Shown here: positions 25,223-33,060 of the stretch, piece by piece
Numbering within the stretch: position 1 is the first letter of the stretch
How the letters are laid out: each line of letters opens with the position of its first letter
Origin: Mesorhizobium sp. J8
Lineage (GTDB): Bacteria; Pseudomonadota; Alphaproteobacteria; Rhizobiales; Rhizobiaceae
NCBI RefSeq assembly: GCF_016591715.1
Contig: NZ_AP024109.1
Span: 1,736,001-1,800,000, forward strand
Length of the DNA stretch: 64,000 nucleotides
Direction of reading: 5' to 3'
Made by a program: the position numbers and the translations under genes
Notes under the pieces: model-generated
The model's input: the letters and a program-made list of their open reading frames with translations, nothing else
What the model was told of the DNA's origin: nothing
The model's database searches: none

Positions 25223-26109
25223 TGAGTAACGTTGCTTCCTTCGACGAGTTCGAAAATGATCTTCAAATCGACGCCCACAGCCGCGGCCTGCCACGAGTCA
25301 TCTTAGAAGGACCGACGGACCTGTGGCTGTTTCGAGACGTTTGGTTTACCAACTACCTGGCGAAGTTCGAGTTCATGACCGCAAATCGGTTGATGGAGGC
25401 GGAAGGCTGCACCGCGGTACCATTGGCGGTGGAAAAAAGTTGGCACGAGAACATTCCGGCGTTCGGCATCCTGGATCGTGATGTCTATTTTCGCCGCAAG
25501 AAGTGGGATGCGCTCTACGAACGTGAAGAGACGAGATTTCGCGCGTTTGAGGCTGATGACAAGCTATTCGTGTCTGAGTTCTGGGAGATCGAGGCGCATC
25601 TCATTCTACCGGAGATGCTCCAGGGCTGGGTCATAGGCTGCAGTCGCGATCCTATCGAATTTGGGCATTTGGCCACCCAAGCGGTGGGCCGCAGTCTCGA
25701 CGAGTGTGAGGTGCTGTTTGAGGCGGCGCCTTATCTGGCCGCCATGCATTTCGATGGGAAGGCCGCCAAGGAGACGTTTGGCGAGCTTCCTCTCGAACAG
25801 GTGCGCGAGATTTGTGCGAATAGGATCGAACGGTTAAGCGATCCGGCAAAGGAACAAGCAAGGTTAGTAGCCCAACTTGTGAACGCAGTCCGGGATGAGG
25901 CCCCAGACAATGCGGCGTTACGGTTACGCTATTATCTCAAATTCATCGACACCAAGCGCCTGCTCGACAGACTGCGGGCCGCGCTTCGCCTTCACCCAAG
26001 TCGAGATAACCACAACGTGCTAGCAGCGTTCATGCATCAAAAGGCCGAAGAACCGGCGGAGTTCGCGCGTCATTTAGAGCTGCTCGTCCGGCGTCTGGAG
26101 GCTATCTGA
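25222..26109 (+). CDS. DUF4435 Toprim-like protein, AriB-like
   Basis: 295 residues from the ATG at 25222, which overlaps the stop of the ATPase gene (TGATG); a GTG one codon earlier is possible. The Toprim-like acidic signature is present: VILEGPTDLWLFR near residues 25-38, FGILDRDVYFRR near 80-91, and FWEIEAHLILPE near 120-131. These contain the Glu, Asp-x-Asp and Glu residues expected for metal binding. DUF4435 is the family of AriB, the nuclease effector of PARIS, which AriA releases on phage attack. It is the last gene of the plus-strand operon. Confidence 0.8.
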   Translation: MSNVASFDEFENDLQIDAHSRGLPRVILEGPTDLWLFRDVWFTNYLAKFEFMTANRLMEAEGCTAVPLAVEKSWHENIPAFGILDRDVYFRRKKWDALYEREETRFRAFEADDKLFVSEFWEIEAHLILPEMLQGWVIGCSRDPIEFGHLATQAVGRSLDECEVLFEAAPYLAAMHFDGKAAKETFGELPLEQVREICANRIERLSDPAKEQARLVAQLVNAVRDEAPDNAALRLRYYLKFIDTKRLLDRLRAALRLHPSRDNHNVLAAFMHQKAEEPAEFARHLELLVRRLEAI

Positions 26110-26291
26110 CAAGTCGGTACGATCGTAGCCAAGCAAGAAGAACGAAAGTGCTCTCGCCTCGCGGTTGACGAACTCACACTGGGTTTTCACGAAACACAGG
26201 TGGCTGGCATTCTGGCATGTTCTCGCGGACGGCTGCTTACGGCACCGTCATGGAACGTACGAACTTCCACGCGGCCTCGCCAGGTAAGCGA

Positions 26292-26747
26292 TTAAAACCT
26301 CCGAGCCGGGCGCGGTGATGCGACAGCTTTGCGGGATGTCGCCCGGTCAGCTTGACGGGCAACGAACGTATCGAAGTCACTCAGACTCGCTTTCCAGTCG
26401 TCCCAAAGCAGGTAGATACCCCGATTCCAATGTGCTGCAACGAGATGTTGCAGTTGGGCCTTATCGACTGCGTCTGGTACTGCGTGCTGAACGATAAGTG
26501 TGATCCAACACGCAAGATCAGTGCCAGTTCCAAATAGGTTCTCTCCCCTGATCGGCTTGCCAAAGCCGGTAAAGCTGGTTTCCAGCTTCGGGACTGGAGC
26601 GATCCCAAGCGAACGGCCAATTGCTAGTCTAGCCGGTCCATATCGGTGAGGGAGACCGAGTAATCGCTGGAACCGGCTGTTTAGTTCGTCGGCAGGCTTG
26701 CCGGTGCGGAACTCCGTGCGGACTAGCTCGATGAGACTCAAGCTCAT
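26292..26747 (-). CDS. dndE: DndE, DNA phosphorothioation protein
   Basis: 151 residues. It carries the DndE core: LGLPHRYGPARLAIGRSLG near residues 30-48, then GFGKPIRGENLFG and WITLIVQHAV. Known DndE proteins form a tetramer with a lysine-rich face that binds nicked double-stranded DNA. Usual length is about 110-130, and this one has an added Arg-rich tail (ATSRKAVASPRPARRF). It starts by ATGA overlap with the end of dndD and is the last gene of the minus-strand set, converging with the plus-strand operon 180 bases away. Confidence 0.9.
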   Translation of the reverse strand: MSLSLIELVRTEFRTGKPADELNSRFQRLLGLPHRYGPARLAIGRSLGIAPVPKLETSFTGFGKPIRGENLFGTGTDLACWITLIVQHAVPDAVDKAQLQHLVAAHWNRGIYLLWDDWKASLSDFDTFVARQADRATSRKAVASPRPARRF

Positions 26748-28783
26748 GCCGAGGCTCCTTGCTGACGCGAAGCCGGGTGATGAGCGGAGCGCCCGCCCTC
26801 GTGAGTTAGCTGAATGACAGCTCCTAGCCTAGGCCGCAAAAGGTCCAGATATCGAGAAGACAGTTCAGCGGGCTGAGAAAGGAAAACGATTTGTCGCTCA
26901 AGGCTTGCGAAATAGCGCAAAACGCGCTCGCGGTGGTCATGATCAAGCCGTGCTAGCGGAGTGTCGAGGATGATTGGAAAAGGCGCACCAATGGTCGCAA
27001 TCGCCGCCATAAGCGCGAATGCGAAAATCTGACTTTCACCGGCACTTGGGTCAAGCTCACGCAAATCTCGACCGACATCGTCGAGCATTGAAACTTTTCC
27101 ATCCACGCCGATCCGAATCTCGGAAACTACGCCCTTATGTGCCATAGCGCGATATCCGCGGGTGATTTCAGCAGATAGCACATCAAGATTGAGGGGGAAC
27201 AACCGCTCAATCAGGGTCGCAATTATGCGGCTGACCGCATCCGCACGGTCGGCGCGCAGCAACAACGGCGCATCGGCATCCAAGTTTGACCGGGTTTTCG
27301 CGAGTTCTCGATCTTTCGAGGCGAGTTCAGCGCAAACCGCATCGAGCGAGCGTGCGAGGGAGCGGGATTCTTCCTCGAGCGAACCAATCACAGCTTGGAT
27401 CTCGCGAAGCCGATCCGCGAGCCGCTGCGATGCCTCATCTGTCCCGCGCTGATCGGCTATCTGACGATCGACTGCCGCTACCGCTGCATCCGCCCGCTCT
27501 GCTTCTTGGGCCATCTGGGCAATCGCTTCCGCACCGAGGGTTTCGATTGTGCGCAATCGCTCGTCGACCAGGTGTCGGTCAGCTTCGCCTAAGTGGGTAT
27601 GGAGACGCTCAGAACCAGCGGTATCTTCATTTGACCAAACTTCAGACCAAATCGCACGCAATCGCTGCTCGAACATGGCCCATTGCGCCGGCTTCAGTCC
27701 GGCACGCTCGAGCTCGTGTCGCTGACCCAACCTCGCCACTATATCGCGATAGTGGCTGTCACTCACAGAACGGGTAAATTCCCGCTGCTCGACCGAAGCA
27801 TCTCGGGCGATCTGCTCGCGAGCCGCTTGTCGCAGATCTGGCCCCGCCAGGGCAAGCGCCAGATCAAATGACAATGTTTGTCGCAGGCGATCTTGTAACG
27901 CATCTCGGACGCGCCCTCGCTGTTCGCGTTCTTCGAACAACCGTTTGAAACTTGCATAGCTATCACCGTGCAGCGAACCGATCCGTGCGACCGTTTCGTC
28001 CCGCTCGGCGCGAAGCGGGGTGAGCGCCTGTGCGATTGCATCTAGCTTGGTTGTATGGTCCCTTGATTGTTGATTGAGATCGGCTACCAGGCGGGTGAGC
28101 TCATCGAGTTGGTTTCCAGTACCGCCTTTTAACTGTCTGCGGCTGTCACGGGCGTACGATTTGAGGTCGTCGCTAAGTTTCCGAAGAATGGGGATGCCAA
28201 GCGCATATTGCAGAGCCAAGCGCACCTGTTGATCGAGGTCAACTCCTGCGAGGCGATCAAGATGTTCGCCATCAAAAAGGAAAAATGGCGCCAGACGAGC
28301 CGGTAACAACCTACGTGCTACAAGGTCGCGGACCTCGGATGCCAACTCATCGCCGTGGGGCAGCGGCACCAGATCTTCATTGGGGCCTTCCCAGATGCGA
28401 ACTTCTTCATCTGCCCGACGATGACGGCCAGTGCTGGTAAAATACCAAATCCGCTGGATCGCAAAGCGCACGTCACCGTCATCATCAAAAGTCAGCTCGA
28501 CAGAGGCATTGCTATCCCTACCGCGAACCCCTTGATATAGAGCCCGTTCAAGAAATGCGTCATATCCGACATCCGGACGCCCGCCACTCGATGCGCGGCC
28601 AACCAAGCCAACGCCCTCGCGGCCGTACAGGCAAAGGATGATAGCTTCTAGGAGGCTGGTCTTGCCGTACCCATTACTACCTTCGATTATCACGACGTTA
28701 CGGTGAGCCGACGGCCGCTCGAGGTTTAAGTCTAGAGAGGGAAATGCCTTCCAGTTCCGCAGCTGGATATGCGTTAATCTCAC
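26744..28783 (-). CDS. dndD: DndD, DNA phosphorothioation ATPase
   Basis: 679 residues from a GTG at 28783 that overlaps the small-protein stop (GTGA); a TTG six codons earlier also exists. Chosen because the family begins with a RLTHIQLRNWKAF strand. Walker A EGSNGYGKTSLLEAI is at about 34-48, the hallmark FFLFDGEHLDRLAG near 165-180, then a long coiled coil, a signature DPSAGESQIFAFAL and Walker B FPIILDTPLARLDHDHRERV. DndD is an SMC-like ATPase that nicks or remodels DNA for sulfur insertion. It is clearly diverged from the second DndD-like protein at 20.6-22.6 kb. Confidence 0.93.
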   Translation of the reverse strand: MRLTHIQLRNWKAFPSLDLNLERPSAHRNVVIIEGSNGYGKTSLLEAIILCLYGREGVGLVGRASSGGRPDVGYDAFLERALYQGVRGRDSNASVELTFDDDGDVRFAIQRIWYFTSTGRHRRADEEVRIWEGPNEDLVPLPHGDELASEVRDLVARRLLPARLAPFFLFDGEHLDRLAGVDLDQQVRLALQYALGIPILRKLSDDLKSYARDSRRQLKGGTGNQLDELTRLVADLNQQSRDHTTKLDAIAQALTPLRAERDETVARIGSLHGDSYASFKRLFEEREQRGRVRDALQDRLRQTLSFDLALALAGPDLRQAAREQIARDASVEQREFTRSVSDSHYRDIVARLGQRHELERAGLKPAQWAMFEQRLRAIWSEVWSNEDTAGSERLHTHLGEADRHLVDERLRTIETLGAEAIAQMAQEAERADAAVAAVDRQIADQRGTDEASQRLADRLREIQAVIGSLEEESRSLARSLDAVCAELASKDRELAKTRSNLDADAPLLLRADRADAVSRIIATLIERLFPLNLDVLSAEITRGYRAMAHKGVVSEIRIGVDGKVSMLDDVGRDLRELDPSAGESQIFAFALMAAIATIGAPFPIILDTPLARLDHDHRERVLRYFASLERQIVFLSQPAELSSRYLDLLRPRLGAVIQLTHEGGRSAHHPASRQQGASA

Positions 28784-28980
28784 TGTGATTCGTCCGGCCA
28801 ATCGCTAAAAGCGGCATCGATCGCTTCGAAGATGCCACGGCGACGCAACATACCAGCGAACTCTTGTTCAATGACGATCAGTCTGTCGAGCAACGCCGGA
28901 TCAATAGCTTCGGCGGAGCATGCCTCGCGCACGATCGCCTCGGCTCCTGGCGCTGTGAACAGCCCTACGTCTCGAATCAT
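28780..28980 (-). CDS. Small protein between dndC and dndD (paralogue 2)
   Basis: 66 residues. It starts by an ATGA overlap with dndC and ends in a GTGA overlap with dndD, so it is translationally coupled on both sides. The core is DPALLDRLIVIEQEFAGMLR followed by GIFEAIDAAF. A small family of DNA-modification-associated proteins is known at this position in dnd operons. It resembles the 61-residue protein at 20,372. The function is unknown; it may be a structural adapter of the DndC-DndD complex, which is inference. Confidence 0.8.
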   Translation of the reverse strand: MIRDVGLFTAPGAEAIVREACSAEAIDPALLDRLIVIEQEFAGMLRRRGIFEAIDAAFSDWPDESQ

Positions 28981-30113
28981 GCGTCCGCTGCCGATGGTTG
29001 GTTGGAAACTGCTCGGGTCGCGTCCTCTGCCCAGATTCTTTTGATTTCGATAATCTCCTGATCACTGATGAGCGGCTCTCCGACTTTCGCCTGCACCTCA
29101 AGCAACTCTGCAAGGATGAGACGTCGGGCTTCAAAGGTGAACGGGCCTGGAATGAGCGATCCGTCGGCGAGATGGGATGCGACACCCGATCTGCGCCGGG
29201 CCATGCGCATATCCGGGTCTGTGCGGAGCGACGCCAAGCGATCGCGAAAATCCATCAATGGCTCAAGATGAGCATTTCCAGATTCGACAAAACCTTCCAT
29301 GCTGTGATCCTTAACCACTACCGTGCAGGTCCAGCAGCCGAAACGAGACGAAGAAGTACCGCAGGATGGGGCATCATCCTTGTCGAGCACAAGCGGGCAC
29401 TCACCCCCCTGCGCGTTGCGATACAGAGTAACAAGCTGGCGATGAGTGCCACCCCATGGCGGGCGCCGCTGCAACAAGAGCTGCCAGACTTCATCGGTGG
29501 TGAAATCGACTATCGGACGAAATACCAGGCAACCAGATAGCGTGTTGTGAGCGTTCAGGCGCTCGCCGTTTGAGTAGCGAGCGACGCTCATGGCCCTGGT
29601 GGCGGATTCTTGTCGCCGCACCCCCAGCAGCAAAATGGCCTGACCATTTTCGTCCACCACAGAGCGGATGTATTCCGAAGTTGGTTGGATCTTCATTCGG
29701 TCGGTACACCAACGGAACGATCTGGTCGGGGACGGATACCCGCGCCCTATTAGGTTCACCCAGAACGTCTGGTCCTGCTTGGGCGTTGTTTTTCTGACTG
29801 TCAGAGGAAGGCGCAGGCCCGGGATGACGCTACGCATGCGGTCGAGAATGGCGCTGAGATGGTTGGCGATCAGTGGGGCCTCGACGAGAGTATCATTGGC
29901 AACGATGTGAACAGGGCGGCTCCGTTCGCTCGGCGGCAGTTCCAGCAGCATCTCAAACACCAGCTGCGCGACAAGGGTACTGTCCTTGCCGCCCGAAAAG
30001 CCGATGATCCACGGATAGTTATGCTCTGCTCGATACTCGTCGAGAATGTCACGACGGGCCGCCTCGAGCTTGTCGCTGAGGCTGTCTTCGATGGTGGCCA
30101 TCATTGTAACCAC
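28977..30113 (-). CDS. dndC: DndC, phosphorothioation sulfurtransferase (short form)
   Basis: 378 residues from a GTG at 30113, or 375 from the ATG at 30104. The PP-loop SGGKDSTLVAQLVFEML is near residue 39. It is followed by FRWCTDRMKIQP near 139, a LLLGVRRQES segment and the cysteine cluster CGTSSSRFGCWTCTVV near 250, which together provide ATP-pyrophosphatase and Fe-S ligands. DndC proteins I know are longer, about 490-540 residues. This one keeps the catalytic core and lacks the long C-terminal region. It activates or moves sulfur from DndA to the DNA backbone. Confidence 0.92.
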   Translation of the reverse strand: MVTMMATIEDSLSDKLEAARRDILDEYRAEHNYPWIIGFSGGKDSTLVAQLVFEMLLELPPSERSRPVHIVANDTLVEAPLIANHLSAILDRMRSVIPGLRLPLTVRKTTPKQDQTFWVNLIGRGYPSPTRSFRWCTDRMKIQPTSEYIRSVVDENGQAILLLGVRRQESATRAMSVARYSNGERLNAHNTLSGCLVFRPIVDFTTDEVWQLLLQRRPPWGGTHRQLVTLYRNAQGGECPLVLDKDDAPSCGTSSSRFGCWTCTVVVKDHSMEGFVESGNAHLEPLMDFRDRLASLRTDPDMRMARRRSGVASHLADGSLIPGPFTFEARRLILAELLEVQAKVGEPLISDQEIIEIKRIWAEDATRAVSNQPSAADA

Positions 30114-31297
30114 TACAGATCCTCCATTGCTGTGTGGCGAACGGAACAGAGTCGTTGCACTGCAGCGATCAATATTTCTGCCGCCTTATCAATCTCCGCG
30201 GGCGTCGTCGAGCGCCCAAATCCGATCCGCACTGCGCCTTCGATACGGTCCTGGTCGTTTGTCAGCGCTGAGATCACATGAGAGGGCTCAATTGATCGTG
30301 TCGTGCAGGCCGAACCCGAGGACAATGCCAGCCTCTCGCCTACTGTCATCAGCAGGGCTTCGGCATCGACGTCGCGAAAGCTAAGGTTCAGATTTCCGGG
30401 CCAACGTCGTTCAAGCTCCCCATTGACCACGAAACCGAGCCTGGCATCACCAAGCAAAGTAAGGAGGCGATCGCGAAGGCTTCGCAGCCGGCTGCGTTCG
30501 CTTTCCATTTCTTGGCGCGCGAGCCGGGCGGCCGCGCCGAATGCGACGCACAATGCGGTGGGCACTGTGCCCGCGCGCAGCCCCCCCTCCTGGCCGCCGC
30601 CGTCGACTAACGGCGTGAATTGATGCCGGAGCGACCGGCGGATAAATGCTGCGCCAATACCCTGCGGCCCGTAGAGCTTGTGCGCAGATAAGCTGAGCAA
30701 GTCGATATTCATTCTAGCTACGTTGAGCGGTATTTTGCCACCGGCTTGCGCCGCATCAGTGTGGAAGAGCGCACCATGCTGACGGCACAGACGGCCAATG
30801 CCTTCAATCGGTTGTTCGACACCGATTTCGTTGTTGACTGCCATGATTGATACTAGCCCAACATCCGGGCCAAGCGATCGCTCGATGCTCGCGAGGTCGA
30901 GAATGCCCGACGACGGAACTCCAAGAACGGTAACGGAAAAGCCATCGCGTTGAAGACGCTGGGCAACCTCGATAACCGCCTTGTGCTCGGTGGCACAGGT
31001 CACAATCCGCGGCCGTCCCGCCGCAGCCATGAGCGCGGCAGCTCCCTTCAGCAGCAAGTTGTTCGCTTCAGTTGCGCCAGAGGTGAAGATCATTTCGCGC
31101 GGGTCTGCGCCGATAAGCGCCGCAACCTCACTTCTGGCCGCAGCAATCGCATTGGCGGCGCTCCGCCCGAATGCGTGATTGGTGGCGTGGGGGTTTCCCC
31201 ACCGCTCGCTGAAATACGGCAGCATCTCCACGAGAACACGTGGGTCGACCGGTGTGGTCGCTTGAAAATCAAGGTAGATAGGCGCTTCGCTTTGCAT
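30113..31297 (-). CDS. dndA: DndA/IscS-like cysteine desulfurase
   Basis: 394 residues, a class V PLP enzyme. It has IYLDFQATTPVDPRV at the start, FTSGATEANNLLLKG, a HTDAAQAGGKIP segment with the PLP Asp, the PLP lysine in LSAHKLYGPQG near 206, and the active-site cysteine in ALSSGSACTTRS near 325. It takes sulfur from cysteine and passes it to DndC. The stop (TAG) overlaps the dndC start, so it is dedicated to this operon rather than to general Fe-S assembly. The dGTPase gene lies 102 bases upstream on the same strand. Confidence 0.93.
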   Translation of the reverse strand: MQSEAPIYLDFQATTPVDPRVLVEMLPYFSERWGNPHATNHAFGRSAANAIAAARSEVAALIGADPREMIFTSGATEANNLLLKGAAALMAAAGRPRIVTCATEHKAVIEVAQRLQRDGFSVTVLGVPSSGILDLASIERSLGPDVGLVSIMAVNNEIGVEQPIEGIGRLCRQHGALFHTDAAQAGGKIPLNVARMNIDLLSLSAHKLYGPQGIGAAFIRRSLRHQFTPLVDGGGQEGGLRAGTVPTALCVAFGAAARLARQEMESERSRLRSLRDRLLTLLGDARLGFVVNGELERRWPGNLNLSFRDVDAEALLMTVGERLALSSGSACTTRSIEPSHVISALTNDQDRIEGAVRIGFGRSTTPAEIDKAAEILIAAVQRLCSVRHTAMEDL

Positions 31298-31399
31298 CGC
31301 TACATCCTAGCACGCTGGCCCGCGCTGGCGCGCGCTTTCTGGCCACCGTCAGAATCTTTCTGTGGGCAGCGTTGATCCGGGGCATTAGCCGGACTCGGG

Positions 31400-32740
31400 T
31401 CATAATTTATCGAAGACCGAACCCATGCGGGGGCTGAAAAGGCGGTCGTAAGTCCTTAGAAGGAAGCTGTCTGTCATTCCAGACACGTGGTCGCAGATCA
31501 CCCTTATGGGGTCGGCACTCGCACGGTAAAGATCAAGCGTGTCTTTAGGCAGGAAAGCTTCCGGTTCGGACTGAAGAACCTCGAAGACCGAGACCACCAT
31601 TCGCTGGCCTTTGAATTCCAGGTGTTGCACGGCAGGGCTGAGGATTACCACGTTGTATACGACCTTTTTCAGTGCTTCGAGAAATTTCATTGCCGCCGCT
31701 GCCATGGCCGCACGGTAGCGGACCATCGGCTCCTCGAGTCCGTCGACCGTGTCGATAAGGCAATTTGCTATGAAATATCCGACGATTCGACTGATTGCAT
31801 GTTTTCGGTTTCTACCATCTCCGAAAAGCATATCGACGAACCCGCCATAGACGTCGTTTGCAAATTCGGTTGGATACGTTCGCTTCAGTCGATCGAGATG
31901 AGATGCGCAAGCTTCTTCCGGCACGTATTGTCGGAACTCGTTCTCGCTCACCAGTTTGAGAGCCAGAGCATCCTCGAGATCGTGAACCCCAAACGCGATG
32001 TCGTCGGCCAAATCCATAATGCTGCAGTCAAATGACTTGTGAAGGGGTTGACCGTGCTTGCCTGCAACCTGTTGTACCGACGTAAATAGCTCACGGTCAG
32101 TTTCTGTGAGTGGCTCCAAGATCCACTCCACCGCGTCCTGCTCACCGTCCATATAGCACTTTGGGGGTTTTGACCGCTTGCGATCGATTAGTGTGATCGT
32201 CGAGGTTCCGGGACGAACGTCCGGGGCAAGTTGCGGATTGGCGGTTCGGCTGAATGGTGCTGGATACTTCAGCGCACCGAGCAAAGTGCGACGCGTCAGG
32301 TCCGCTCCGTGTGTTTTTGAGAATTTTTCCAGCTTGGTAAGTATCCGCAGGGTCTGTCCATTGCCTTCAAAGCCACCCTGCATTCGCATGCAATAATTAA
32401 GTGCGACTTCGCCGCCGTGGCCAAACGGTGGATGTCCGAGATCGTGAGTGAAACCAACTGCCTGAATCATGGCCAGGTCAGGAAGGTATCTCGTGGCCGC
32501 ATGACCATCATTGTCGTGTCGCAGCTGCCTAGTGATGCTCGCGGCGAGTTGTGCGACCTCGAGCGAATGCGTCAGCCGTGTCCGATAGAAATCGCTGTCA
32601 CCAAGGTTAAGGATCTGGGTTTTGCCCTGAAGTCTCCGGAACGATCCTGAATGCACGACGCGTGCATAATCTGCGTCGGCCTCGCTGCGGGCATCCCCGT
32701 CATGCAATTTCCATCCGCTGCGACGTTCATTCCACACCAT
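31400..32740 (-). CDS. dgt: dGTP triphosphohydrolase, antiphage-type
   Basis: 446 residues. The HD-domain metal ligands are visible: RLTHSLEVAQLA near residues 54-65 and FTHDLGHPPFGHGGE near 96-110. The N-terminus MVWNERRSGWKLH and the FRRLQGKTQILN segment match Dgt enzymes. It hydrolyses dGTP to deoxyguanosine and triphosphate. Some bacterial dGTPases are antiphage proteins that lower the dGTP pool on infection, and such genes do occur beside dnd genes. It is the first gene of the minus-strand cluster and may share a promoter with dndA. Confidence 0.9.
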   Translation of the reverse strand: MVWNERRSGWKLHDGDARSEADADYARVVHSGSFRRLQGKTQILNLGDSDFYRTRLTHSLEVAQLAASITRQLRHDNDGHAATRYLPDLAMIQAVGFTHDLGHPPFGHGGEVALNYCMRMQGGFEGNGQTLRILTKLEKFSKTHGADLTRRTLLGALKYPAPFSRTANPQLAPDVRPGTSTITLIDRKRSKPPKCYMDGEQDAVEWILEPLTETDRELFTSVQQVAGKHGQPLHKSFDCSIMDLADDIAFGVHDLEDALALKLVSENEFRQYVPEEACASHLDRLKRTYPTEFANDVYGGFVDMLFGDGRNRKHAISRIVGYFIANCLIDTVDGLEEPMVRYRAAMAAAAMKFLEALKKVVYNVVILSPAVQHLEFKGQRMVVSVFEVLQSEPEAFLPKDTLDLYRASADPIRVICDHVSGMTDSFLLRTYDRLFSPRMGSVFDKL

Positions 32741-33060
32741 AAGCGCTCGCTATTTACCCCATGAGACCTCGAAGGCCAACAAAAAGCCTTGCCAGCTGCC
32801 GCAACTGCTCAGCCGCAACTTTTGGCTTTAGCCCCCGACTGGATTCCATATCAGATAGTGGTCACCAAACCTTAACGGAGCCGCCGTGCAGTTCCGAGTG
32901 AAAGTCTATGACATGCAGAGATACGCCTGCCGCGCATCTGCGCCGTTCGCGATTTGAGCACTCGGTCCGTCCATCGCACTCAGTGGTATGTAGGATGGAT
33001 ACCATTTCCCACCGCGCAGAGCGACATTCGCAAGCTTGTTCAGAACAGCGGAGCCAGCCC
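32741..33060. other. Divergent intergenic region, right edge of the defence cassette
   Basis: 320 bases between the dGTPase gene (minus) and traG (plus). It must hold promoters for both, and it marks the return to conjugation genes. I saw no direct repeat shared with the left edge of the cassette. A GCGGAGCC ribosome site precedes the traG start. Confidence 0.45.
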
